Shown: positions 1-9,200 of the stretch, in pieces | How the letters are laid out: each line of letters starts with the position of its first letter | How positions within the stretch are numbered: the stretch's first letter is position 1 | Origin: a virus | Virus record (IMG/VR): IMGVR_UViG_3300020160_001075 | Span: 1 to 34,280 of that record | Reading direction: 5' to 3' (one strand) | Length of the DNA: 34,280 nucleotides | Made by a program: the position numbers and the translations under genes | The notes under the pieces: model-generated | What the model was told of the DNA's origin: nothing | Seen by the model: only the letters and a program-made list of their open reading frames with translations | Database searches by the model: none

Positions 1-209
1 ACCAATGTTAATTCATCATTTGTAAAAGTATTTCCTGTTGCACTTACTTTAGATAATAGTTGATTATAAAATAAAGTTCCTAATAGTGGTTGTAATTGAA
101 TATCTTGACTAATACCAATTTCAGCACGGATTGTGTCCATGTCCACATTCTTATTTACGTTGGTGAACGCCTTTAATTTATTTTCGCTTACGAGTAAAAC
201 GTTTGCCAT
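1..209 (-). CDS. Partial gene downstream of portal; possible head-tail connector protein
   Basis: Only the first 69 codons are in the window; the gene runs off the left edge. The protein begins MANVLLVSENKLKAFTNVNK and goes on with a helical stretch containing QDIQLQPLLG. Its position directly after the portal gene and this N-terminal pattern recall small head-completion or connector proteins of Bacteroidetes phages (DUF6712-like), but this is from memory and on a fragment. The portal stop and this ATG are one base apart, so the two are probably co-translated. The start is preceded by AATATAAT, the AT-rich context typical of the minus-strand genes here. Confidence 0.55.
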   Translation of the reverse strand, partial: MANVLLVSENKLKAFTNVNKNVDMDTIRAEIGISQDIQLQPLLGTLFYNQLLSKVSATGNTFTNDELTL

Positions 210-210
210 A

Positions 211-1374
211 TTATATTTGTGTTGGGGTTTCTGGTTTATCTACTACTAAAGGTGCTTCATTCACATCACCTGTTTCATATATAGACATTGGTTTAATTTC
301 AAAAGTTGTTGGTACACCAAATTTTAATGTAACCAATTTATCAAATACACCTAATAGTTGTTTTTGATATGGTTGTATAACAGATTTACGGATGAAAGTA
401 ATATGTGTATCAATCTCATCTTTTGAACCTAATTTGTTTGCTGTACTAATACCAAATAATTCTCCACTTGATATTCTGTGACCTGATAAGATTGTTCTTA
501 TAATATCATCATAAATTTGTGAATAGTATTGGTCATTACCTGATGTTGCAATTTGTGTAATTTCAGGACTTAATTCCTTACTTTCATTAAATGATATAAT
601 TGGACGACCAGCGTTATTAACACTTGTAAATTGACTCTCTAACGCTCTTGTTACTAATCGTTGTTCTTCAGGACCTGGTAGTCCGTTATTCATATTAATC
701 CATAATGAAGGCATCATACCATTCATTAAATTATTTGAGTGAAATTCTTTAATCTGTACGTCAATATTAATTGCTGCTAAAGCACCCGAATAATCAGGAT
801 GTGGGTAATACGACTGTGATGGACTATATTGTTTGTAATAATAGATTTGAGATGGTCTTCCGTCTTCTTGACTAAAAGCATCATATTCTGTAACAGGGAA
901 CTTTTTAATGTTAGTCCAATCAGCAGAATAATAATATCTTTCAATCTTATCACTTTCAGGATTAATCTTACCACTTCTTAATCTACTAAAATCAATGTGG
1001 TATATTTCAGCAATACTCTTTCTATCTCTACTCCAAATAACATTTAAAGCGAAACCACCGAATAGAACCAAATCTAACGCACATTTTTCAAACACTTCAT
1101 CCATTCTTTCCTTATCGTTAATAAGATAAATTGTGGCCATTGGATTGTTTAATGAAACAATACCATCACCCATTATCTGTTCTTTTTTTGATGTTACAAT
1201 TGCTTTATGAATTGCACAGTTGTTATATCTACTGATTAGGTATTGAGGCATGATATTACCTTCACCATATAATACATAATCTAATCTGTTTAAAACTTCA
1301 GAAAAGATTGGTAGTAATGGTTCTTGTGTAAATTGTGCTCTACTTAATTGGTATTTTTGTTTTTCTTCACTCAT
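211..1374 (-). CDS. Phage portal protein
   Basis: Probable portal protein, 387 residues, which would form the ring at the capsid vertex through which DNA enters and to which the neck attaches. The order of sequence features fits: an N-terminal helical part, a central region around residues 95-140 with LVLFGGFALNVIW followed by IYHIDFSRLRSGK (the stem-preceding beta region of portals), and a C-terminal helical part with SGELFGISTANKLGS and a long helix resembling the portal crown. It is somewhat shorter than many portals (400-500 residues). Two bases separate it from the upstream gene. It lies far from the terminase genes, unlike the usual order. Assignment is by family resemblance and context. 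Confidence 0.8.
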   Translation of the reverse strand: MSEEKQKYQLSRAQFTQEPLLPIFSEVLNRLDYVLYGEGNIMPQYLISRYNNCAIHKAIVTSKKEQIMGDGIVSLNNPMATIYLINDKERMDEVFEKCALDLVLFGGFALNVIWSRDRKSIAEIYHIDFSRLRSGKINPESDKIERYYYSADWTNIKKFPVTEYDAFSQEDGRPSQIYYYKQYSPSQSYYPHPDYSGALAAINIDVQIKEFHSNNLMNGMMPSLWINMNNGLPGPEEQRLVTRALESQFTSVNNAGRPIISFNESKELSPEITQIATSGNDQYYSQIYDDIIRTILSGHRISSGELFGISTANKLGSKDEIDTHITFIRKSVIQPYQKQLLGVFDKLVTLKFGVPTTFEIKPMSIYETGDVNEAPLVVDKPETPTQI

Positions 1375-1376
1375 AA

Positions 1377-1748
1377 TTATTCTTGAATATAAATGTAATT
1401 GGAATTATCCTCGTCAGGTGAAATATATTGTGTAAATGTATTTCCTTGTTCTGTAGTACCTAATAATCTTACCATACCCGTATATACTAATGTGGTACCA
1501 TTACCGAATATATCTAATTGGTATTGTCCCTCGTAGTTTAAATCATCGGTAAATAAATCTAATACAATCTCACAATACCTAATATTTTCAGCAAACTGAA
1601 GTGGATTAGATGTACTAATTGTATAAGATTTAACCTCTTGTGATAAGATGTTTAAAAAAGTAAGTGTATATCCCGAAAAGTCGGTTCTTGAGTTATTGTT
1701 GATGTTTAACACCAATTCATTAACTTGACCCTTATTTAATAATATCAT
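1377..1748 (-). CDS. Small beta-rich virion-associated protein, function unknown
   Basis: 123 residues, not recognised with certainty. It is rich in alternating hydrophobic and polar residues and aromatic turns (for example YEGQYQLDIFGNG), which suggests a beta-sandwich, and it has no signal peptide or membrane segment. It sits between a terminator hairpin (1799-1815) on its upstream side and the portal gene on its downstream side, so it probably heads a transcript that includes portal. A minor head, head-decoration or neck role is a guess from position only. Confidence 0.6.
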   Translation of the reverse strand: MILLNKGQVNELVLNINNNSRTDFSGYTLTFLNILSQEVKSYTISTSNPLQFAENIRYCEIVLDLFTDDLNYEGQYQLDIFGNGTTLVYTGMVRLLGTTEQGNTFTQYISPDEDNSNYIYIQE

Positions 1749-1798
1749 ATAATACTAAATATAAAAAAAATCTAATTGGAAAGGTATATTTAAAAAAA

Positions 1799-1823
1799 AG
1801 AGGCATAAAGCCTCTCTTTTCAT
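1799..1823 (-). terminator. Intrinsic terminator after the tail-tube-like gene
   Basis: Stem AGAGGC/GCCTCT with a 5-base loop. On the minus strand the stem is followed by a run of eight T, so it should end transcripts coming from the capsid and tube-like genes. On the plus strand it is followed by CTTTTC and could act weakly there as well. Confidence 0.75.
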
Positions 1824-1863
1824 TGGAAGATATAGAAATTGTCCTTTAGGACTAACATTTCAA

Positions 1864-2433
1864 TTAACCATTAATTGTAGAACCTGTAAATACAGCAGCG
1901 ATAAGTGCTTCAGGAGTTGTTCCTGTGTACCCTGCTGGAGCTTCTAAAACTCTACTTGGTTCATTTTCTTGTGCTGTAAAAATCATATTAAATCCGTTTC
2001 TATCACCTAACGCTAAACCTGTGTTTGCGTCACCACCTGATAAATAAGAATAATTAACTTGACCCATTACGTACACAGTATCATTTTGATCAATTACTAA
2101 AATTTGTAAATTGTCGTTTTGACCTAATACTTTTAATTGGTTTCTCTTTTCTTGGTCGTACTTGAATAAAACCGCAGTAAGAACTTGTTCCCAATAAACG
2201 GTTCCATTTTCGTATGATTTTGTTGTAGTTTGTACGTATGAACTTGTATTTCTTTTCAATTCAAAACCGTATAAAGTAACATCACCAGAATCTGTAGCAC
2301 CTGTGACAGCACCATCAGCGTTGTAAGTGTAACCAGATGTAAAACCTGATTGACCTGCAACATATATTTTTTTCACGCCACCGATTGAATCTGAACATCC
2401 TAATGCGGCACCTGAACTAATAAAACATGACAT
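1864..2433 (-). CDS. Putative tail tube / major tail structural protein
   Basis: 189 residues. The N-terminus (GCSDSIGGVKKIYVA), the central YENGTVYWEQVLTAVLFKY and the late ALGDRNGFNMIFTAQE match a pattern I know from Bacteroidetes phage virion proteins thought to build the tail tube: strands with a conserved GD-NGY/F-LTF end. That assignment is by memory and medium in strength. It follows the capsid gene after a 73-base gap holding a hairpin, and it is followed by a terminator, so capsid and this gene may form one strongly expressed unit. A capsid-associated structural protein is the alternative. Confidence 0.6.
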   Translation of the reverse strand: MSCFISSGAALGCSDSIGGVKKIYVAGQSGFTSGYTYNADGAVTGATDSGDVTLYGFELKRNTSSYVQTTTKSYENGTVYWEQVLTAVLFKYDQEKRNQLKVLGQNDNLQILVIDQNDTVYVMGQVNYSYLSGGDANTGLALGDRNGFNMIFTAQENEPSRVLEAPAGYTGTTPEALIAAVFTGSTING

Positions 2434-2462
2434 ATTATATATATTTAATTTTTTGTTTTTAT

Positions 2463-2492
2463 AAAGGGGACTTTCACCCCTTTTGTTTTTTT
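2463..2492 (+). terminator. Hairpin with T-run between capsid and tube-like genes
   Basis: Stem AAAGGGG (2463-2469) and CCCCTTT (2477-2483), loop of seven. On the plus strand it is followed by TGTTTTTTT, a good intrinsic terminator against opposing transcription. On the minus strand, the direction of the neighbouring genes, the trailing sequence is ATAAAAAC, so there it may only attenuate or stabilise the abundant capsid message. Confidence 0.55.
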
Positions 2493-2506
2493 AATCTATT
2501 TTAAAA

Positions 2507-3475
2507 CTACGCTACGTTATTTGTTGCGAAGTAGTTAATTCCTGCGAAAGAAGCAATTGCTGCTGAATAAGAGTAATTAGCTCTAATCTTCATAACATCA
2601 AAATCTCTTGACCAAAACGCATCCATCTTCTCATGGTCAGACATTAAGTCAAATCCACAGAACATATATTGTGCTGGTCCAATTACAACTTTACCGCTAC
2701 CTGCAAGACCTAATGTAGGTAATACTTTTACGTTAGTTGATGGGTGGATTGCACTCATATTATTTGTTACATTAGTTGTACCAATGTAGTTTTGGAAGAA
2801 GTTAGCTTTAACCAACGCTTGGTTGTAAAGACGGAAGTTAGAGTAAGACATAAACACTACTAAATCATCAAACACTAAAGCGTCATCAGATAAAGCAGAA
2901 ATTAATTTATCTACTTCAGTAATTGGGTTACCGTTTGTACCGTAAGCAGCAGTTGAACTAAATGTTGTTCCTGATGCAGAAGCTGCTACAGATGTTTGAC
3001 CTGTTGCAATTAAGTAATTGAAACCATTGAAAGAATCACCGCCAGCAGTAGTTGCTAACCATAATTTTTGTTCAATACGTTGTTGAATTTGCTTAACTTT
3101 TAAAGCGATTATACCATCAAGGAATGGTACAGTTTCAGGGTCTTGACCTGGAGGTAACAATAAAGATTGGTATGTATCCCATAAAGCTTGGAAACATAAT
3201 TCTTCATTTACTTTCTCATGTTGAGAAGCTAAACTTACTTGAGTGAAAGTTGTTGTACCACTTGCATCCCATCCACAAGCTCCTGTTTGGAAAGCTGGTG
3301 CTGAATTTAACAACTGGATTTGTTGTGTACCGCGGATACCTAATTTAATAGTTGTATTTGCGGGAGTTGTTGCTCCGATAAGAGCTTTAGCTATAATTTC
3401 AGTAGAAGATTGGTCTGTGAAACCAGTGATTGAACTTACTACATAACTAAATTCGTCTTTTGAATAAATTTTCAT
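2507..3475 (-). CDS. Major capsid protein
   Basis: 322 residues, the right size for a processed or delta-domain-lacking HK97-fold capsid protein. It is preceded by a scaffold-like gene and a protease gene. The middle has LKVKQIQQRIEQKLW, a long helix like the HK97 spine helix, then Ala/Ser/Gly/Thr-rich stretches. The second half has VVFMSYSNFRLYNQALVK and VLPTLGLAGSGKVVIGP, typical of the A-domain and its loops, and FWSRDFDVMKIRANYSYSAAI near the end. Codon use is richer in GC than in neighbouring genes, as is common for a highly expressed gene. The start at 3475 is the first ATG after a 24-base AT-rich gap from the scaffold stop. Confidence 0.85.
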   Translation of the reverse strand: MKIYSKDEFSYVVSSITGFTDQSSTEIIAKALIGATTPANTTIKLGIRGTQQIQLLNSAPAFQTGACGWDASGTTTFTQVSLASQHEKVNEELCFQALWDTYQSLLLPPGQDPETVPFLDGIIALKVKQIQQRIEQKLWLATTAGGDSFNGFNYLIATGQTSVAASASGTTFSSTAAYGTNGNPITEVDKLISALSDDALVFDDLVVFMSYSNFRLYNQALVKANFFQNYIGTTNVTNNMSAIHPSTNVKVLPTLGLAGSGKVVIGPAQYMFCGFDLMSDHEKMDAFWSRDFDVMKIRANYSYSAAIASFAGINYFATNNVA

Positions 3476-3499
3476 TTTTAATTCGTTTTTGTTTTTTAA

Positions 3500-4249
3500 T
3501 TATTTTTTATTAATTTGTCTGAAAGCCATAAGTGAGTTGAATTTATCATCAGCACTATCTCCAGATATTTTATTAAATTCCGTTTTACCATCAGCAATTT
3601 TCTTGCCAGCTGGTTCAGATTTGAAAGCACTAAACTCATTGTTCATAGCTTCCATTTTAGTTTCCATTTGAGACATTTTTTCACCACATTGGTAGATAAA
3701 ATCTCTTAACATCTTCATCAATTCTACTTGAATTGGGTCACCTGCATCAACACTATCTTCAGGCATTGAGTCTGATTCACCATCCATCATACCTTCAGGT
3801 GATTTTACAGAAACAATCATACCACCATTAGTTTCAATTTCAGTACCGTCTTCTAACATATGTACTCCATCAGGTGCGGCTATACCGTCTGGCATTTCTT
3901 CAGTTACTACTTTAACAGCAGCACCTTCAGCCAAACTATCACCCTCAACCTTAACAACAGTACCATCTTTCAATTTTGCTTCTACGAATATTTCTTTAAC
4001 AGCAGTAATTTCACCGTTGGAAACTTCAATCTCAAAATTCTCTTTTAATTTATATGAACCATCCTCTAAAGCTACCGCTTCAAACGCTTCATTGATTTTA
4101 CTAACTGATTTACCAACTTCCAATTTCTCGGTGTTGATAATAGTATCATCTTCTAATTTAAAAGACAATGGAGTTGCTTCTTCCGTCATGAAACCGAACT
4201 GAACCATTAATTTCTTAATTTCGTTGATAGCGGTTTTTGGATTAGACAT
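3500..4249 (-). CDS. Capsid scaffolding protein
   Basis: 249 residues, very acidic, between the protease side and the capsid gene where scaffolds usually lie. The first 150 residues hold several short beta-hairpin-like modules built on the pattern L-DGT-I/V-V (EDDTIINTEKL, LEDGSYKL, LKDGTVVKVEG, LEDGTEIET). Residues about 170-215 form a helix or coiled coil rich in Met, Glu and Lys, and the C-terminus is basic (FRQINKK), as expected for the part that binds capsid protein. No protease motif is seen in it. The DGT-hairpin repeats are also seen in scaffold-like genes of other Bacteroidetes phages. Function by context and composition. Confidence 0.7.
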   Translation of the reverse strand: MSNPKTAINEIKKLMVQFGFMTEEATPLSFKLEDDTIINTEKLEVGKSVSKINEAFEAVALEDGSYKLKENFEIEVSNGEITAVKEIFVEAKLKDGTVVKVEGDSLAEGAAVKVVTEEMPDGIAAPDGVHMLEDGTEIETNGGMIVSVKSPEGMMDGESDSMPEDSVDAGDPIQVELMKMLRDFIYQCGEKMSQMETKMEAMNNEFSAFKSEPAGKKIADGKTEFNKISGDSADDKFNSLMAFRQINKK

Positions 4250-4342
4250 AATCTATTTGTTTTTTTGTTTATTTATTAATTCTATTACTAAATATATAAT
4301 TGCGTATATATTCCCACTTTTTCCCCATTTATTTTAAAAATA

Positions 4343-4375
4343 TGTGGATAAGTATGTGTATAAGTATGTGGATAA
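4343..4375 (+). repeat. Three tandem 12-bp repeats, each a consensus DnaA box
   Basis: TGTGGATAA at 4343-4351, TGTGTATAA at 4355-4363 and TGTGGATAA at 4367-4375 lie at exact 12-bp spacing, joined by GTA. Each is the reverse complement of TTATnCACA, the consensus DnaA box. The array ends five bases before the -33 element of a plus-strand promoter. A matching pair of repeats precedes another plus-strand promoter at 30972-30992. They could be DnaA-bound operators, operators for a phage regulator, or iterons of an origin. Confidence 0.75.
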
Positions 4376-4380
4376 GTTTT

Positions 4381-4412
4381 TTTGGTAGTTTCAGAAATAT
4401 GGTTTAATTTTG
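4381..4412 (+). promoter_or_regulatory. Bacteroidetes-type promoter for the orphan plus-strand gene
   Basis: TTTG at 4381-4384, 20-bp spacer, TAATTTTG at 4405-4412, an exact match to the Bacteroidetes vegetative promoter form (TTTG, 19-21 bp, TAnnTTTG). Transcription would begin near 4418, giving a leader of about 45 bases before the ATG at 4464. It reads against the head-gene transcript on the other strand. Confidence 0.7.
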
Positions 4413-4463
4413 TATTTCAAAATTAAAAACGGGGACAGGTTAAAATCTGAACATAATATAGTT

Positions 4464-4682
4464 ATGGAAAAAATGTTATTAAATTCAAATGGTGGTAATT
4501 TATTTGAAGTATTGTTAATGGGTCGTGGTCAAGATTATATTCAATATAAAGTTGAGATATGGTCTAAAGAACAAAACAAATGGATAAATTCAGGGATTTA
4601 TTTTAAAACCCTAAAAGATGTAGAAACAGAAAAAGTAATTGAAGTTGCTAAAGAACAAATAGAAAATTCAATATACTCTTAA
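4464..4682 (+). CDS. Orphan plus-strand small protein, function unknown
   Basis: 72 residues, not recognised. It is the only gene on the plus strand within the 28 kb of minus-strand genes, between scaffold and protease. The frame stays open upstream to a TTG at 4410, but that lies inside the promoter -7 element. The ATG at 4464, preceded by TATAGTT, is therefore preferred; the same AGTT-ATG context starts genes at 31080, 31354, 31523 and 32399. The protein looks like a small alpha/beta domain: strand-rich first half (LFEVLLMGRGQDYIQYKVEIW), then a turn with KWINSGIYF, and a C-terminal helix. It has its own promoter and terminator. Expression timing is probably that of the 31-32.7 kb cassette rather than of the head genes. 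Confidence 0.7.
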   Translation: MEKMLLNSNGGNLFEVLLMGRGQDYIQYKVEIWSKEQNKWINSGIYFKTLKDVETEKVIEVAKEQIENSIYS

Positions 4683-4690
4683 AACAAAAA

Positions 4691-4718
4691 ACCCCTCGTA
4701 ATTGAGGGGTTTTATTTT
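4691..4718. terminator. Bidirectional intrinsic terminator
   Basis: Stem ACCCCTC (4691-4697) and GAGGGGT (4704-4710), loop of six, flanked by TTTTATTTT on the right and, read on the other strand, by TTTTTTGTTTT. It ends the orphan plus-strand gene and also the minus-strand transcript from the protease gene, whose stop codon (4717-4719) lies at its edge. Confidence 0.85.
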
Positions 4719-6216
4719 AATATTTCTTTAGTATCTCTACTACTTTCTGTAAAAACATTTCTTCTCTACAGAACGCAGCCACTTCTTCAAACCATCCACT
4801 TACAGAATAACCAGCTAATTCACCTGACTTAACCATCTCCCAAACCTTATCACCTTCATCAGTTTTAGCACATTTCATTGCAACAAACCAAGTACCTATT
4901 GGTAAATCACCATAACCATATTTTGAGGACTTATCATTCTCGTCTTCTTTAATCCAACTCTCAACAACATATACATCTTTTACAGCTGTACCATCGTGCA
5001 TCAAATCATTATTACGAGTGTATTGGTTCTTCATATACTTGTCCGCTATCATCTTGATAGTTTCTGAACTGAAATAAACCTCATACATATTTCCCTCATT
5101 ATCTTTTCTTGGGATTTTTAAATCAGGAACCATTGCAGGTCCAACTATTGTACGTTTTTCTTCATCTTGTGCAAACTTTTGGTCTTTCTTCTTTTTCTTT
5201 TTGATATTAGGGTCTTCATATCCACCTATTGTACCAACATCATAACCAAAATCATTTAATTTACTTTCGGCCCAAGATAAAGCACTCTTACCTCCCCAAC
5301 TATCATACATTAATTTTCCACAACCATCACCATATCCTTTTGAACTTTCTAAATCAACTTCATGACGTGATAAATAACTATACATTCTTTTAACTGTGTC
5401 TATACTGATTGGTTCACCTTTAGCAAGTTGATTAGCTCTAATCTTACCAACTTCAGTTCCACATGAACCCCATCCATTTTCATCAACCCATTTCAATACA
5501 GCTTTAGCGTTATTTTGTACACTTTCAGGATAGTCACTTACACTTTCCATTTTAACCTTACTAAATGAAGGCCACGCTGGTACTACCGTACTTGGTTGTT
5601 CCAATCCTAATACCCTTGTGTCCAATGGTGCTTGTGGGTCAATTTTACCCCTATTTACGGACGCCTTATTTCTAATGGTATCATCATATGAATATTCAAT
5701 ACGAGCCCATAAATGACGACAATTATACCCTCCACGCCATACTAAAGCACTATCACCTTCATCATTTGATAAAGCATCCATATCTTCCAATCTCCATACA
5801 TAATTCTTTTGAATTAATTCTCTACAAAAATCTCTTGTTGTAGGTATAATAGGATTTGTTCCTGCTGCAGGATTTAATACATACTTATATCTAACTCTAT
5901 ATTCCTTTTCATTTTCTGATGATGGTCCGTTTGGGTCAGGTGGAGTTATAAAATCTTCTTTACCATAAGGTGTGATTTTAGAAACAACCCATCCTTCATC
6001 AAAAAGGTCTTGTTCGTTTTGAGCAATTGAAACCAATTTCTCTAAATATTTATTGTCTTCACCATCAGGGATATGAAATTCATGAGGTTTTTCTTTACTG
6101 AAATACATCCAATTAATCTCAATTGCTGGTTCGTCAACAAGGGAAATACTATCAATACCTGATAATTCATCATCTTCTTCTATTTTAAGTTCGTATATTT
6201 TATCTTTCTTAATCAT
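4717..6216 (-). CDS. Prohead protease (XkdF-like) fused to MuF-like head protein region
   Basis: 499 residues, apparently multidomain. The N-terminus carries GIDSISLVDEPAIEINW, a motif that begins many Bacteroidetes phage head proteases. Residues about 125-172 contain RDFCRELI and RGGYNCRH, the pattern of the C-terminal part of MuF-type minor head proteins. Residues about 228-320 contain NNAKAVLKW, CGTEVGKIRANQLAKGE and CGKLMYDSWGG, a small domain of unknown role that I know from phage portal/protease polyproteins. After a six-lysine run (339-344), residues 355-478 match the putative serine protease XkdF: probable catalytic His407 (LMHDG) and Ser471 (GYSVSGWF). It lies upstream of scaffold and capsid in transcription order, as expected for head maturation. 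Confidence 0.78.
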   Translation of the reverse strand: MIKKDKIYELKIEEDDELSGIDSISLVDEPAIEINWMYFSKEKPHEFHIPDGEDNKYLEKLVSIAQNEQDLFDEGWVVSKITPYGKEDFITPPDPNGPSSENEKEYRVRYKYVLNPAAGTNPIIPTTRDFCRELIQKNYVWRLEDMDALSNDEGDSALVWRGGYNCRHLWARIEYSYDDTIRNKASVNRGKIDPQAPLDTRVLGLEQPSTVVPAWPSFSKVKMESVSDYPESVQNNAKAVLKWVDENGWGSCGTEVGKIRANQLAKGEPISIDTVKRMYSYLSRHEVDLESSKGYGDGCGKLMYDSWGGKSALSWAESKLNDFGYDVGTIGGYEDPNIKKKKKKDQKFAQDEEKRTIVGPAMVPDLKIPRKDNEGNMYEVYFSSETIKMIADKYMKNQYTRNNDLMHDGTAVKDVYVVESWIKEDENDKSSKYGYGDLPIGTWFVAMKCAKTDEGDKVWEMVKSGELAGYSVSGWFEEVAAFCREEMFLQKVVEILKKY

Positions 6217-6247
6217 AATATTAAATATAAATTTTTGTTAGTTGTAA

Positions 6248-9200
6248 TTAAATGGTTGATAGATTTTTTAATCTTGCTTGTCTGTGTGCTTCAGTTGTTA
6301 ATTCTTGTGACACCACATATGTTTTTACAATTAATGGTGCTTGTTCTTGTGCTGGATTTGATAATATTGGATTATCCTGTCTTGTGGTCATTAAGTTTGA
6401 ATTGAATGATGTTCCACCACCCGCTTGATTCATTAATGATAATAATGGAGCAAATTGTGTAACGGCACCACGGGTCATAATTGCTTCCCCTTGTTCCGCT
6501 TCAATCATTGTTCCACCTTGAGCATGTCTTTTACCACCTATTAGTCCACCATCAGCGTAGTTTTTACCATAATTAGGTTTGCATGACGCTCCTCCTCCCG
6601 TTCCTCCTGAAGATTCTGATGCACTTAATTCAAGTGATGATTGGTATTGTGTCTTTTTAATTGCTGCGACTTGTTTATAACCAAACACTAAAGCTGCCGC
6701 AGCCGCTACTGGTGCTAATACAGGTCCTACAATAGGTATTGCAATAAGAGATGAGAACGCACCTACTGCTGACTGTAATGTAGCAATAATTGCTTGAGCA
6801 ATTTGTATTTTCTTATTTTCCTCAAACGCCTTTCTCTTTATATCATCTTCTTCCTGTGCAAACTTCTTTTTATTTTCTATTAATTTAGCATCTAATTTTT
6901 CTTGATTTGTAATTGTCTTTTTATCAAGTTCATTTTGTTTGATATACCTTTTAGTTGCTTCTTCCATTGCAACTTGTTGTTCTATTTGAGCAACCTTTCC
7001 AATGTCTTGAGCAATCGTTTGTGCCACACCTAATGTAGCTTGTGCCGCTTGTAATATTGCTTGTAATTCTTGATTAGCAATATCTTTTGAGGCTTTAAGA
7101 TATTTCTTTTTAATATTAAGTTTTTCAGCTTCAATTTGTTCTATTGTAAGTTTTTCTTTTATACCTCTATCTTCCAAATCAGCAAGTTCTTTCTTTTCTG
7201 CAGCTTTAAGTATTGCTCGTTGATTATCAAAAAATGATTTTGTTCCTTCCCTTAACGCATCACCTCTAATCTGTAAGAAATTCAACTCATCAGTTAATCT
7301 CTTTAAATTTTTATCCCTACCTTTTTGTGCCTCATCATCATCTAACTTTTGAAGGTCCTGTTTTAATCCTTTCTCTAATAATAATAATATTCTAATCTTT
7401 TCTTCTGTTGATTGTTTTTGAAATTCTGTGTCCTTTTGTAGTGCCGCAACATCATCCGCATATTTACGTTGTCTTGTTGCTTTATTTCTTCCTATCTCAC
7501 TTTCATCAGCAGCATTCATTATCTCAAATACCTTATCATTATATTCTTTAATCTTCTTTTGACTTTCATCAAATGACTTATTATCTTCCTCTTGTCTTTT
7601 CTTATTTAATTCAATTACCTTTATACCATACTTAATTCTAACTTGTTCAAGTAATTTAGCTCTTAATTCTTCCTTACCTTTTGATAATTTAAGGTTATTT
7701 ATTTCTCTTTCTTCATTTTGTTTATCTATCTTTAATTGTGCATCCTGTTTCTTTCTTTCATCATTTAATTTATTTACACTATTTTCTTGTTGAAGTTTAA
7801 GTAATAAATCCATTGCAATCTTATCATCCGCTATTTCTTTTTCTCTTAATCTTTTACCTTCATCAATAGCCTTTTGTTTAGCTTCAAGAATTTTCTTATT
7901 ATTTTGAGTAATACCATCTAATTCTTTAACTCTAATTTCAGACCTTAAATCTTTTGTTTGTTGTTCTAATTTAGTTCTATCGGCCTCAATCTTTTTATAT
8001 TCTTCACTTGTAGCTCTACCTTCACTTAACGCTTTATTTTGTGCTTTACTAATATCATCCAAGGCGGTTTCGGTTAATGTTAATCTTTCCTTTAACCCAT
8101 CCATCGTTGCTTTATTAACTTCTTTTTCAGTAGCACCCCTTGATTTTAATAAAGCAATATATTCATCATTTCTTCTTTTACTTCCTTTTAAATCTAAATC
8201 TAATAATTCATTTGTTTTATCAATCGTTTTATTAACTTCATCCATCGCCTTTTTAGCTGCGGTAGCACCTGAAGCCCAATTATAAAATTGAGATGTTAAA
8301 TCAGTTATTACAGAAATTAACCCAACAACCGCAGCAATAATAATACCAATTCCTATCGCAGCTAATACCGTGTCTAAAACCACAACTGCAGCCGATGCTG
8401 CCAAGGCGTTAAATCCTAATGTTTTAAGTGCCGTCCCCATTATACCATAAGAAGCGGTTGCTCCTTTTGTTGTATTAGTTGATTGTTTAGTAGCATCATC
8501 TAATACACCTGTTTCAACTGCTGCCTGTGCTTGAGATTCAGTTAATGTAATTAATTTACCATTAGCATCAGTTAATTCATAAGTATATTGTTTAAATCCA
8601 CTACCTGTGATATTAACCGCTCTTGCGGTCATTTCAAATTTACTTGCTAAATCGTCTTGTAATTTTATTGCGTTTGCGGCAGATTCATTTGTTTTAGCTG
8701 CAAGTGCAATAGCATCAATATCAACTCCCCTTCTTCTTGATGCGGAAGAAAGATATTCAAATTGTAAATCATTATTATCTTTTGTTACATTATTTTGTTT
8801 TAACTGTGCAGCAGTTGCCGCATCAGTAGCCACAGTACTTTCACTTAATACTTCACTTTTTTTACTCCTTAAGTCATTATCTTTAATATTTGCTGCGGTT
8901 GAGGCATCTGTAGCTAAAGTACTTTCATCAATTATTTCTATATTTTGTTTTTGAGCACTATTTAAACCATAAAAACTATCTGTAATATTTTTAATATCAC
9001 CGAATAAATTTTTAAATTGGTTTCCAATATCCTTTATACTAAAACCAGAAAAGGTCTTTAATAAACCTATAAGACCATTTAATTTACCAAATATCTCACC
9101 TATTGGACCAGGTATTAATGAAAATGTTGCAAATAATTCCCTTGATTTGGTATTAACTCTTGTTAAATCATCTTTAGTATTATTTAATTTAGCTGATAAT

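Noticed and set aside
8607-8954. Plus-strand open frame within the tape measure gene
   Set aside because: Antisense by-product of the Ala/Thr-rich helical repeat; the tape measure frame is clear.
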